Counted from the first letter of the stretch, positions 25,964 to 33,560 are shown. The stretch: 39,183 nucleotides of DNA from a bacterium D16-36 (GCA_003611745.1 RAYF01000051.1:1-39183); one strand, 5' to 3'. Notes: generated by a model not told the origin, from the letters alone. Numbers and translations: made by a program.

Positions 25964-25998
25964 GATTTCTAAAATAAAATAAGGAAGGATGGTAAAGA

Positions 25999-28900
25999 AT
26001 GTACGAAAAAGTATCTACAGATCTGAATTTTGTTGACCGCGAGAAAAATATTGGAAAATTTTGGCGGAACCAGCAGATTTTTGAAAAGTCAATGAAGAAA
26101 AGGGAGGGAAGCCCGACCTACACATTTTATGACGGGCCGCCGACTGCGAATGGGAAACCGCATATCGGACATGTGCTGACGCGTGTTATCAAGGATATGA
26201 TTCCGCGTTACAAAACAATGAAGGGTTATATGGTTCCGCGTAAGGCGGGATGGGATACCCACGGCCTCCCGGTTGAATTGGAGGTAGAAAAGCTCCTCGG
26301 CCTTGATGGGAAGGAACAGATTGAGGAATATGGAATGGAGCCTTTTATCAAAAAATGTAAGGAGTCTGTCTGGAAATACAAAGGGATGTGGGAGGATTTC
26401 TCCGGCACTGTTGGCTTCTGGGCTGACATGGACAATCCGTATGTCACGTATGATGACAATTTTATTGAGTCAGAATGGTGGGCACTAAAAGAAATCTGGG
26501 ACAAGGATTTATTGTATAAAGGATTTAAGATTGTGCCGTACTGCCCAAGGTGCGGTACGCCCCTGTCCGCACAGGAAGTTGCACAGGGGTATAAGACAGT
26601 CAAAGAGCGTTCTGCGATTGTCCGTTTTAAGGTGGTTGGAGAGGATGCTTATTTTCTGGCATGGACAACAACGCCGTGGACCCTTCCGTCCAATGTTGCG
26701 CTCTGTGTGAACCCGGAGGAGGAATACTGTAAAGTAAAGGCAGCGGATGGCTACACATACTATATGGCGAAAGCACTGCTTGATCAGGTGCTTGGCAGGC
26801 TGGCGGATGAGGAGAACGGTGTAAAGGCATATGAAATTCTGGAGACATATGCCGGGACAGATTTGGAGCGCAAAGAGTATGAGCCGCTTTTTGAGTGCGC
26901 TGCCGAGTGTGCTGCACAGCAGCATAAAAAAGGGCATTATGTGACGTGTGATAATTATGTAACGATGACAGATGGTACAGGTATCGTCCATATTGCCCCT
27001 GCATTTGGTGAGGATGATGCGCAGGTGGGGCGCAGGTACGACTTGCCGTTCGTGCAGTTTGTAACGGAAAAAGGCGAGATGTCTTCTGAGACACCTTATG
27101 CCGGGCTTTTTGTAAAAAAGGCAGATCCGGAAGTGTTGAAAGATCTGTCCGCACAGGGAAAACTTTTTGATGCGCCGAAGTTTGAGCATGAATACCCGCA
27201 CTGCTGGAGGTGCGATACACCGCTTATCTACTATGCAAGAGAATCGTGGTATATTAGGGAGACAGCAGTCAGGGAAGATTTGATACGCAATAATAATACC
27301 GTCAATTGGATTCCAGAGTCGATTGGAAAAGGGCGTTTTGGAAACTGGCTGGAGAATATTCAGGACTGGGCAATTTCCCGAAACCGTTACTGGGGAACCC
27401 CGTTAAATATCTGGGAGTGTGAGGGCTGCGGCCATCAGGAATCTGTTGGAAGCCGTAAAGAGCTTGCGGAGCGCAGCGGCAATCCAGATGCGGCAAATGT
27501 GGAGCTGCACCGCCCGTATATCGATGAAGTGACGTTCGTATGCCCGGACTGTGGCAAAACGATGCGCCGTGTGCCGGAAGTTATTGACTGCTGGTTTGAT
27601 TCCGGTGCCATGCCATTTGCGCAGCACCATTATCCGTTTGAAAATAAAGAGCTGTTTGAGCAGCAGTTTCCTGCCCAGTTTATTTCGGAGGCTGTTGATC
27701 AGACAAGGGGATGGTTCCACTCCCTGATGGCGGTCTCTACACTTTTGTTTAACAAGTCGCCTTATGAAAATGTTATTGTTCTGGGACATGTGCAGGATGA
27801 AAACGGGCAGAAGATGAGTAAGACGAAGGGAAATGCCATAGACCCGTTTGATGCCCTGAAAACTTACGGGGCAGATGCTATCCGCTGGTATTTTTATGTC
27901 AACAGCGCACCATGGCTTCCAAACCGCTTCCATGGAAAAGCAGTTCAGGAGGGGCAGCGTAAATTTATGGGCACGCTCTGGAATACGTATGCATTCTTTG
28001 TGCTCTATGCAAATATAGATGAATTTGACGCCTCAAAGCATGAATTAGAATATGATAAACTTACTGTTATGGATAAATGGCTTTTGTCAAGGCTGAACAG
28101 TACAGTAAAGGCGGTGGACGACAACCTTTCTAACTACCGTATCCCTGAGACGGCAAAGGCTCTGCAGAGTTTTGTGGATGAAATGAGCAATTGGTACGTA
28201 AGGCGCTGCCGCGACCGTTTCTGGGCAAAGGGAATGGAGCAGGATAAAATCAATGCTTATATGACGCTTTATACAGCCCTTGTGACAATTTCTAAGGCAG
28301 CAGCGCCGATGATTCCGTTTATGACGGAGGATATTTACCGCAATCTGGTCTGCTCGGTTGATGCCAGTGCGCCGGAAAGCATACATCTCTGCGATTTTCC
28401 GGAGGTAAATGAGGCATGGATTGATACAGAATTAGAGGCTGATATGGATGTTGTTCTGGAGGCGGTTGTACTGGGGCGCGCATGCCGAAACACGGCCAAT
28501 ATTAAGAACCGCCAGCCAATCGGAAAAATGTTTGTTAAAGCAGGGAGCAGCTTGTCAGAATTTTATCTAGACATCATTAAAGATGAGCTGAATGTCAAGG
28601 ATGCAGAATTGACTGAGGATGTCAGTGCATTGACAACTTACACATTTAAACCGCAGTTAAAAACCCTAGGGCGCCGTTTTGGCAAGAACATTAATGCCGT
28701 CAAGGAAATTCTTGCAGGGCTGGATGGGCAGAAGGCGATGGTGGAGCTGAATGAAAAGGGGGCATTGGTTATAACAGTAGACGGTGCCAGCGAGGCATTG
28801 GAAAAGGATGATCTGCTTATTGAATCTGCCCAGATGGAGGGATATATATCCGACAGTGACCATGGGATAACAGTTGTGCTGGATACTAACCTGACACCAG

Positions 28901-29160
28901 AGCTTCTCGAGGAAGGTTTTGTGCGTGAAATCATCAGTAAGGTACAGACAATGCGTAAGGATGCCGGCTTTGAGGTTATGGACCATATCCGTGTCAGTAT
29001 GCAGGATAATGATAAGGTTAAGGGGATTATCCAGAAAAATGAATCCACTATCAAATCCGAAGTGCTTGCCGATGCGGTTGATTATGAAAGTGCAGGTGGC
29101 TTTACAAAGGAGTGGAACATTAATGGGGAGAATGTTATACTCAGTGTCGAGAAAGTTTAG
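25999..29160 (+). CDS. ileS: Isoleucyl-tRNA synthetase, type 2 (eukaryote/archaea-like)
   Basis: It charges tRNA-Ile. The 1053-aa class I enzyme has HIGH at 55-58 within NGKPHIGHVLTRV, GWDTHGLPVE near 84-93, the editing-domain WTTTPWTLPSN near 218, and KMSKTKG near 602. Zinc-type cysteine pairs CPRC (near 183), HCWRC (near 402) and later CEGC/CPDC pairs are present. The length and GWDTHGLPVE, as against GWDCHGLP in type 1, place it in the IleRS2 class, which is known to be less sensitive to mupirocin. The canonical HIGH argues against the altered-motif hyper-resistant subgroup. AAGGAAGG lies 10 bases before the ATG. The T-box regulates it. Confidence 0.97.
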   Translation: MYEKVSTDLNFVDREKNIGKFWRNQQIFEKSMKKREGSPTYTFYDGPPTANGKPHIGHVLTRVIKDMIPRYKTMKGYMVPRKAGWDTHGLPVELEVEKLLGLDGKEQIEEYGMEPFIKKCKESVWKYKGMWEDFSGTVGFWADMDNPYVTYDDNFIESEWWALKEIWDKDLLYKGFKIVPYCPRCGTPLSAQEVAQGYKTVKERSAIVRFKVVGEDAYFLAWTTTPWTLPSNVALCVNPEEEYCKVKAADGYTYYMAKALLDQVLGRLADEENGVKAYEILETYAGTDLERKEYEPLFECAAECAAQQHKKGHYVTCDNYVTMTDGTGIVHIAPAFGEDDAQVGRRYDLPFVQFVTEKGEMSSETPYAGLFVKKADPEVLKDLSAQGKLFDAPKFEHEYPHCWRCDTPLIYYARESWYIRETAVREDLIRNNNTVNWIPESIGKGRFGNWLENIQDWAISRNRYWGTPLNIWECEGCGHQESVGSRKELAERSGNPDAANVELHRPYIDEVTFVCPDCGKTMRRVPEVIDCWFDSGAMPFAQHHYPFENKELFEQQFPAQFISEAVDQTRGWFHSLMAVSTLLFNKSPYENVIVLGHVQDENGQKMSKTKGNAIDPFDALKTYGADAIRWYFYVNSAPWLPNRFHGKAVQEGQRKFMGTLWNTYAFFVLYANIDEFDASKHELEYDKLTVMDKWLLSRLNSTVKAVDDNLSNYRIPETAKALQSFVDEMSNWYVRRCRDRFWAKGMEQDKINAYMTLYTALVTISKAAAPMIPFMTEDIYRNLVCSVDASAPESIHLCDFPEVNEAWIDTELEADMDVVLEAVVLGRACRNTANIKNRQPIGKMFVKAGSSLSEFYLDIIKDELNVKDAELTEDVSALTTYTFKPQLKTLGRRFGKNINAVKEILAGLDGQKAMVELNEKGALVITVDGASEALEKDDLLIESAQMEGYISDSDHGITVVLDTNLTPELLEEGFVREIISKVQTMRKDAGFEVMDHIRVSMQDNDKVKGIIQKNESTIKSEVLADAVDYESAGGFTKEWNINGENVILSVEKV

Positions 29161-29239
29161 TTAATAGTTTTTTTGATAGGACGCCATGCTATGGCAAAGT
29201 TTTCTAAGGAAGCGCTGATTAAAGCGTTTCCCTAAATAT

Positions 29240-29291
29240 AAAAAGGGCCGCAGGAATTTATTTTAGCAGATAAGTTTCCTGTGGCCTTTTT
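29240..29291. terminator. Bidirectional terminator between ileS and agrB
   Basis: AAAAAGG-GCCGCAGGAA (29240-29256) pairs with TTCCTGTGGCCTTTTT (29276-29291), with one bulge and one G-T pair. A- and T-runs flank both sides, so it serves ileS (plus) and agrB (minus). Confidence 0.9.
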
Positions 29292-29355
29292 ATATTAGCC
29301 CCCTCCCGTCCCCTATTGAGATAAATCTATACCAAATAGTATTGTGCTCAGCCAA

Positions 29356-29928
29356 CTAATGTTTAAGTTGTCTTTTACTGATATGTTGAAGGCAGTCCAT
29401 TATCTGCCCAAGTGCAACCATGGCCAATGCGAAGCAGACTGCTTTTGCATAGAGCGGTGCACGGGCGAGTAAAAAGACAGTGTAGAGCAATGCTTCCAAT
29501 AGCGTGGTAAAAAGGCATTTTTTGCGGTATACCTCTTTTTCACGCTGATTCAGCGGCTTATTGGCGTTTTCTACCGGTGAACATACAAACAGCACCACAA
29601 TAGATATGCCCAACAGAATATTCATGGCGATTGGTATTAGAGGTAGGTAGAATATAAGTACGATACAAAGAAGTGTGCTTATATAGGTTAGCCATATGCA
29701 AATACGTTCTGTCGAAGCATGGTACCCACCAGCGTAGATGCGCACAATACTATAGGATAGCTCGAAAAGCAGCCCTGCCAGCAGGTCGCCAAGCAGGAGA
29801 CCTAAAAGCAGGGAAAAAGCGATGTCGCACAACAGGCTTTTTAAGCGTTTCAACCCTGTCGATACGATTTTATCATTTGTGCCATTAACGTAACCTTGTT
29901 CCTGCAGATGTGCGATTAGCTTACTCAT
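29356..29928 (-). CDS. agrB: AgrB-type peptide-processing membrane peptidase
   Basis: AgrB is a membrane cysteine endopeptidase that removes the C-terminal tail of AgrD and forms the thiolactone ring. The 190-aa protein has about four to six membrane spans between residues 30 and 180. The catalytic pair is H70 in AGGYHAST and C77, at the His+7 spacing known from S. aureus H77/C84. The conserved ENANKPLNQREKEVYRKK loop follows near 120-137. The ATG overlaps the end of agrD by eight bases, so translation is coupled. Order is agrD then agrB, the reverse of staphylococci but common in Clostridia. Confidence 0.93.
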   Translation of the reverse strand: MSKLIAHLQEQGYVNGTNDKIVSTGLKRLKSLLCDIAFSLLLGLLLGDLLAGLLFELSYSIVRIYAGGYHASTERICIWLTYISTLLCIVLIFYLPLIPIAMNILLGISIVVLFVCSPVENANKPLNQREKEVYRKKCLFTTLLEALLYTVFLLARAPLYAKAVCFALAMVALGQIMDCLQHISKRQLKH

Positions 29929-30079
29929 TATCGTCCTGATAGCGCTTTAGTGAGTCGAGCTGGTCGTCCATTTCTTCTTGATAGTAGTGCCAAGAACAAG
30001 CAGAATTCACTGCGACATCAGCCATGGCAACTGCAAGGTTACATAATGCTTTTGAAAGCTTACCAGATAAGTTTTCCAT
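29921..30079 (-). CDS. agrD: AgrD-type autoinducing peptide precursor, 52 aa
   Basis: A cyclic-lactone autoinducer precursor. An amphipathic N-terminal helix (MENLSGKLSKALCNLAVAMA) should target the membrane. The core is NSACSWHYYQEE (residues 25-36) and the acidic tail is EEMDDQLDSLKRYQDDNE. The S-A-C-x-W core aligns by eye with the AgrD of Clostridium perfringens (TSACLWFTHQPEEP, whose signal is the five-residue ring CLWFT). By analogy the signal here would be C28-S-W-H-Y32, a five-residue thiolactone, which is an inference. The ribosome site AAGGAGGG lies seven bases before the ATG. The start is 30079 and the stop overlaps agrB. The gene is driven by the LytTR-type promoter upstream. Confidence 0.9.
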   Translation of the reverse strand: MENLSGKLSKALCNLAVAMADVAVNSACSWHYYQEEMDDQLDSLKRYQDDNE

Positions 30080-30119
30080 TTCTGAACCCTCCTTGAAAGT
30101 AGTTTTTTATTACATGTCC

Positions 30120-30183
30120 AGCATAGCACATTTTTTGCCGAAAAATGTCAAGAGGGTAAAATTAAAGCCATTTTGGGAAAAAA
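30120..30183 (-). promoter_or_regulatory. P2-type, AgrA-dependent promoter of agrDB
   Basis: On the minus strand: TTTTTTCCC (complement of 30175-30183), 12 bases, ATTTTACCC (complement of 30154-30162), then TTGACA (30146-30151), a 20-base spacer, then TATGCT (30120-30125). Nine-base direct repeats with 12 between, just upstream of the -35, are the LytTR binding pattern. The 20-base spacer is too long for unaided sigma-A. The 29 bases 30149-30177 are identical (complement) to 33146-33174. Confidence 0.8.
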
Positions 30184-30252
30184 TTACATTTTTGTTAGTG
30201 TTGACTAACTACTTTTGCTGTAAAAACAGTATAAAAATGTAAGGGAATATGG

Positions 30253-31539
30253 TTATCTAGGCTCGTTCTGCTCACTTGATATACAAAGAATGATATTGAC
30301 ATAAAACATATCATCTGAATATCGGATCGAAGATTCGCCCTGATATTTTTTTACTATGCTCTGAATATTTTGGAGGCCATATCCGTGCATATTGGCATTA
30401 GGTTTCGTAGTTAAGAAAGAATTATGATGCTTTCTCACATGTCCATTAAAGGAATTGTAGATGTTAACATATAGGATGCCTTTGCTATATTTTATGTAGA
30501 CCTCCAGTTTCCGGTTGCTTGTTTTTTTCAGTGCGTCCAGTGCGTTTTCCAGCAGGTTGCTGAGCAGGATATTGAGGTCAAAGCTTGGCATAAACTGGCG
30601 TTCTGGTACTTTCACACTGGCATTGATGGTGCAGCCAATCTGCTCTGCCTGACTGAGAAGGTAATTTAAAATACAGTCGATTTCGCTATTGTCGCTGTGG
30701 ATAATATCTTTTGGGACATCTAACTCTACATCAAGCTGGTCGATATAGGACACGGCGCTCTGCAGTTCGTCTGCATGAATATAGCCATTTATAAGGCGCA
30801 GATGTTTTTTAAAGTCATGCATGAGGGATGTAAGGTTTTGCTGTGATTTATTTATAATCTCAAACTGGTTTTCGTACATATTGATGCGCTGTTCTGTATA
30901 TTTCTGTTCCAGCAGGTCCTGATAAATTTTTGTGATTCTGCTGTACTGGAAGAGTGTAAAAATGTTTATGCTGCAGACAATCAAAAGCCCGCAGGTGGCA
31001 GTCATCGGTTTTTCGCTGCCTAAGACAGAGATGATTTCACAGAGGACGATGCTGCAGGCAAATAGCAGGATAATATTAATATAATTGTTTATTGGCAGTT
31101 GAATATCTTTATTGAACTGAAAGAAATATTCTAATGACAGTATTAAGATTAGAGAGATTAGGGATGTCAGGAGACTGCCAAATGTTTCATTTTTAGAATA
31201 AAACTCCGGAAAAGGCAGAAAATTCCATACAATCAGGTCAATTACTGCCGTTAATACATAAGATACGCTGGTAGAGGCAATCTTTTTAATAATAGGGCCG
31301 TCAAAAACATAAAATGTAATGGCAAGAAGGCCGATAATCATGGAAACCGGAGTAAGCATGGAATTGGTAAAAAAGAAATGGATTAACCAGTTGCACAGCC
31401 AGACAGCGCCATAGAGAAGATATTTCTTTTTGGTATTGATTACCTGCTTATGGTTTAAGAGGAGCCTGAGTGTCCTGACACTGACATACAGGCTTAACAA
31501 GTTTGCTGCGAGGCTTAAAAGTATCATGATTGCTTTCAT
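30253..31539 (-). CDS. agrC: AgrC-type sensor histidine kinase (GHKL)
   Basis: The membrane receptor for the autoinducing peptide. The 428-aa protein has about six spans in residues 1-200, a coiled-coil linker, then the HPK10-type kinase: H241 in LMHDFKKHLRLI is the phospho-acceptor. The ATP lid region has NLLENALDAL (N box) and GYGLQNIQSIV (G box). There is no D-box of the classical HK kind, as usual for this subgroup. AAAGGA lies about 12 bases before the ATG. It lies 116 bases downstream of agrA and 173 bases upstream of agrD. Transcription of agrA-agrC probably comes from the promoter at 32575-32603. Confidence 0.92.
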   Translation of the reverse strand: MKAIMILLSLAANLLSLYVSVRTLRLLLNHKQVINTKKKYLLYGAVWLCNWLIHFFFTNSMLTPVSMIIGLLAITFYVFDGPIIKKIASTSVSYVLTAVIDLIVWNFLPFPEFYSKNETFGSLLTSLISLILILSLEYFFQFNKDIQLPINNYINIILLFACSIVLCEIISVLGSEKPMTATCGLLIVCSINIFTLFQYSRITKIYQDLLEQKYTEQRINMYENQFEIINKSQQNLTSLMHDFKKHLRLINGYIHADELQSAVSYIDQLDVELDVPKDIIHSDNSEIDCILNYLLSQAEQIGCTINASVKVPERQFMPSFDLNILLSNLLENALDALKKTSNRKLEVYIKYSKGILYVNIYNSFNGHVRKHHNSFLTTKPNANMHGYGLQNIQSIVKKYQGESSIRYSDDMFYVNIILCISSEQNEPR

Positions 31540-31581
31540 AAATATGTTATCCTTTCATCTGTAGAAGATATTGTATAAATG

Positions 31582-31600
31582 AATCTGTGTTGTACAGATT
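31582..31600 (-). other. Small hairpin between agrA and agrC
   Basis: AATCTGT (31582-31588) pairs with ACAGATT (31594-31600) around GTTGT, in the 116-base gap. No promoter pair is evident. It may reduce read-through or affect stability. Confidence 0.35.
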
Positions 31601-31655
31601 GTATTTTGTTTAGGGAATGGTGCGCCAAAGATAATCCGCATGTCCCGCTGTGCCG

Positions 31656-32381
31656 TCAGGTAGGTGTGTTTTTCATATTATTCTGCAGGATATGCTGCCT
31701 GACGCTGCTTCTTTTTGACTGGCTGATGGGGATGATTTCTCCATTACTCAGGAGGATTTTGTCAAACCGGTATTCTGCAACATAATTCCAATTAATGATA
31801 AAAGATTTGTGGACACAGTAGAAATTTTCTGAATTTAGCTGCTCTAATGCGTCAGATAATTTGCCATAAAAAATTTCTGTGCCATGTATTGTGTTAATAT
31901 GGACTACTTTCCCTTTGCTCTGGAGGCAGATAATATGCTGCTGGTCCAGCTTGCATGTGGATTTTCCGTTTTTAAATTCAAAATAATTAATACTATGGGC
32001 AAATAGACTGCAGTAAATATCCATAATATTTGTAATGTCGTCCATAGTTATCGGTTTAATGAGAAAATCCATAGGGCGTACTTTGAAAAGTTCCATGGCA
32101 TAGCTGCTTTTAATAGATACATATACGATCTGGGTGATTTCATTTTCCAGTTTCTGGCGCAGCTTCTGGCCGACAGAAACTCCATTCAGCCCATCCATCT
32201 CTATATCTAATAACAATAAATCAAAAGGCCGCTCTCTTTCAATATATTCTAACAGCGTGATGCCGCTGTTAAAAACTTGTGTCTCTGCCTTTAAGTTGTG
32301 TTTTTTACAGTAGGTCTTAATGTATTCTTCTGTTCTCCAGCAAAATGTCTCGTCATCATCGCAGATACCAATCTGGTACAT
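31656..32381 (-). CDS. agrA: AgrA-type LytTR response regulator
   Basis: The 241-aa protein has a receiver domain (about 3-120) with acidic pocket D8-D9, phospho-acceptor D59 in LLLLDIEMDG, and the conserved K in DFLIKPI near 109. A LytTR DNA-binding domain follows (about 135-238, including CVHKSFIINWNYV and the terminal ISQSKRSSVRQHIL). LytTR domains bind 9-base direct repeats about 21 bases apart, matching the two sites proposed at 30154-30183 and 33140-33169. ATG 32381 is favoured because AGAGGTGG precedes it; GTG 32390 is in frame but inside that site. The dispersed repeat copy 2 lies in its leader. Confidence 0.93.
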   Translation of the reverse strand: MYQIGICDDDETFCWRTEEYIKTYCKKHNLKAETQVFNSGITLLEYIERERPFDLLLLDIEMDGLNGVSVGQKLRQKLENEITQIVYVSIKSSYAMELFKVRPMDFLIKPITMDDITNIMDIYCSLFAHSINYFEFKNGKSTCKLDQQHIICLQSKGKVVHINTIHGTEIFYGKLSDALEQLNSENFYCVHKSFIINWNYVAEYRFDKILLSNGEIIPISQSKRSSVRQHILQNNMKNTPT

Positions 32382-32426
32382 TTCGTCCACCTCTTAATTA
32401 AAAAATCCTTTATGCTGCATTTGCGC

Positions 32427-32494
32427 TTTTTTACTCTATAGGAAACTGCTTGCTGGGGCTCAAGCGAAGTCTGTGCCCTTTTTTAAGCAGTTTC
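32427..32494. repeat. Dispersed structured repeat, copy 2 (shortened)
   Basis: It has the same T-run and CTATAGGAAACTGC start and the same CAAGCGAAGTCTGTGCCC end as copy 1, but the middle hairpin is missing. GAAACTGCTT (32442-32451) pairs with AAGCAGTTTC (32485-32494), enclosing a decayed inner hairpin with one mismatch. It lies in the agrA leader, in the opposite orientation to agrA. Confidence 0.7.
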
Positions 32495-32564
32495 TTGATA
32501 ATATATACTACATTTTTCTTCGTGAAAATGCAAGAGCCGGATTGCTGTATGAATAAATTCATAT

Positions 32565-32603
32565 TATCTTGATAATTATAAAATGTATCTTGATAAGAAA
32601 CAA
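32565..32603 (-). promoter_or_regulatory. agrA-agrC promoter with two TATCTTGATA operators
   Basis: On the minus strand: TTGTTT (complement of 32598-32603), a 17-base spacer, then TATAAT (complement of 32575-32580). Two exact 10-base palindromes TATCTTGATA lie at 32586-32595 (in the spacer) and 32565-32574 (just past the -10), 21 bases apart. Looser copies are CATCTTGATA at 32636-32645 and TTTCTTGATA at 32491-32500. Placement suggests repression, with the neighbouring XRE protein as prime candidate. Confidence 0.7.
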
Positions 32604-32661
32604 TAGATAAATGCTAAATTATTTAAATAAATTTTCATCTTGATAGAATGTTTTATATATC

Positions 32662-32692
32662 GTAAACGCATAAAAGTAGTGCGTTTCTTAAG
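32662..32692 (+). repeat. Hairpin repeat in the XRE gene leader
   Basis: It begins with the 14-base word GTAAACGCATAAAA, shared with 22041-22054, and its second half TGCGTTT pairs back. One bulge interrupts the outer pairs. It is a degenerate copy of the palindrome after the chemoreceptor gene. Confidence 0.45.
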
Positions 32693-32735
32693 AAAATGGG
32701 TGCTGATATAACAAACATAGGAAATGAGGATTGTT

Positions 32736-33017
32736 ATGAAAAAGAAAAAAGAAAAGGAAGAAATGTCTTATGCTGACAGGTATCGTGAGATTGGATACAA
32801 AATCGCATACTGCAGAAAGCATATGAATCTGACGCAGGAAGAGCTGGCGGAAAAAGTCGGTGTCAGCCGGCAGCATATAGGGGCAATAGAGGCACCGAAT
32901 GTGGACCGGAAGGTGTCGCTTGATTTGATTTTCAGCATAGCGGATCTGTGTAATGTGGAGCCGGGGTGGTTTCTTCAATATGATTTCCAGCAGTTTGCGG
33001 GCAGAGATAAAAATTGA
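32736..33017 (+). CDS. XRE-family helix-turn-helix regulator
   Basis: The 93-aa protein has a basic N-terminus and a HTH_3 domain (about 14-75): IGYKIAYCRKHMNLTQEELAEKVGVSRQHIGAIE is the classic Cro/C1 helix-turn-helix, with TQEELAEKVGVSRQHI as helices 2 and 3. ATG 32736 has GAGGA five bases upstream; an in-frame ATG at 32724 overlaps that site. It is divergent from agrA and just upstream of the P3-type promoter, between the quorum-sensing genes and the target operon. The TATCTTGATA palindromes upstream fit the size bound by a dimer of this family. Whether it controls agrAC, itself or both is inference. Confidence 0.88.
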   Translation: MKKKKEKEEMSYADRYREIGYKIAYCRKHMNLTQEELAEKVGVSRQHIGAIEAPNVDRKVSLDLIFSIADLCNVEPGWFLQYDFQQFAGRDKN

Positions 33018-33120
33018 TTTCCGTGACTGTAGGCAAGATATTGTTGGCAGAAAAAGCTGCCCTGCCATGTATACCCTGAAAAAGGTTTTAAGCAACGTAT
33101 GTAAAAACGAATAGTGCATA

Positions 33121-33153
33121 ATTTTGGGTAAAATTGTAAATTTTACCCAAAAT
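33121..33153. repeat. Perfect 14-bp palindrome overlapping the P3 operator
   Basis: Positions 33121-33134 pair exactly with 33140-33153 around TGTAA. Its right arm holds the distal ATTTTACCC half-site, and its left arm holds the same 9-mer inverted (33126-33134). It could end the XRE transcript, or add a third AgrA half-site. Confidence 0.6.
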
Positions 33154-33203
33154 GGCTTTAATTTTACCCTCTTGCAAAAAGAGGGTATTTTTTATGCTAT
33201 AAT
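33140..33203 (+). promoter_or_regulatory. P3-type, AgrA-dependent promoter of the secreted-protein operon
   Basis: ATTTTACCC (33140-33148), 12 bases, ATTTTACCC (33161-33169), then TTGCAA (33172-33177), a 20-base spacer, then TATAAT (33198-33203). Site spacing, distance to the -35 and the 20-base spacer all equal those of the agrDB promoter, and 33146-33174 is identical to its 29-base block. The shared pattern points to common control by AgrA. Confidence 0.8.
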
Positions 33204-33209
33204 CTGTGC

Positions 33210-33560
33210 CGGTAATAGCAAAGCAGTTAAGGGAAACAAACTATACATTTAAAAGATAAATTGTGCCCTGACAGCTGCTATTCCAAATTCAAGTCAAATA
33301 CCCCGCAGCAGGCTACGGGGCATGCCCTAGCTTCTCTAAAGGAATCTTTGGTTCTTTGGCAAGCTTCGCCCCAAGGGGCGGGTTATCTGATCCGCGTGCA
33401 GTCGCCAAGTGCAAGCAAGCTTGCGTTTGGCTCGTTGCTTACGCGAGAATGAGGGGGGATGATGGAAGATACATGCACAGAGCGGAAATGGGGAGGAGAA
33501 CAGGCACTTTTGAAATACTGACCAGAAAATCCACCTTAAGGTGGTAGATAGGAGAAAAAG
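33210..33560 (+). other. Structured leader of the P3-type transcript, about 350 bases
   Basis: No credible gene is seen; the open frames here lack ribosome sites and lie in repeat-like DNA. Structures: CCCCG...CGGGG (33300-33319 region), CGCCCC-AA-GGGGCG near 33367-33380, and a 12-bp stem with two G-T pairs (33404-33415 with 33420-33431, loop CAAG). A 14-base palindrome CCACCTTAAGGTGG (33531-33544) lies just before the ribosome site of the first gene. It may be an inserted repeat or a regulatory leader. Confidence 0.5.

Noticed and set aside
26509-27220. Long minus-strand frames inside ileS (up to 230 codons)
   Set aside because: They are shadows of the ileS coding frame, with no ribosome sites and unnatural composition.
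32437-32494. Copy 2 of the dispersed repeat as the agrA terminator or promoter
   Set aside because: It lies upstream of agrA, reads as a terminator only on the plus strand, and a clear agrA promoter lies beyond it.
32566-32595. TATCTTGATA pair as another AgrA (LytTR) site, because 9-mers are spaced by 12
   Set aside because: Each unit is itself palindromic and the sequence is unlike ATTTTACCC, so a dimeric repressor such as the XRE protein fits better. AgrA is not fully excluded.
33261-33452. 63-codon plus-strand frame in the P3-type leader
   Set aside because: It has no ribosome site and lies in hairpin-rich, repeat-like DNA. The translated pattern looks like the spurious proteins that repeats of this kind give in many Firmicutes.
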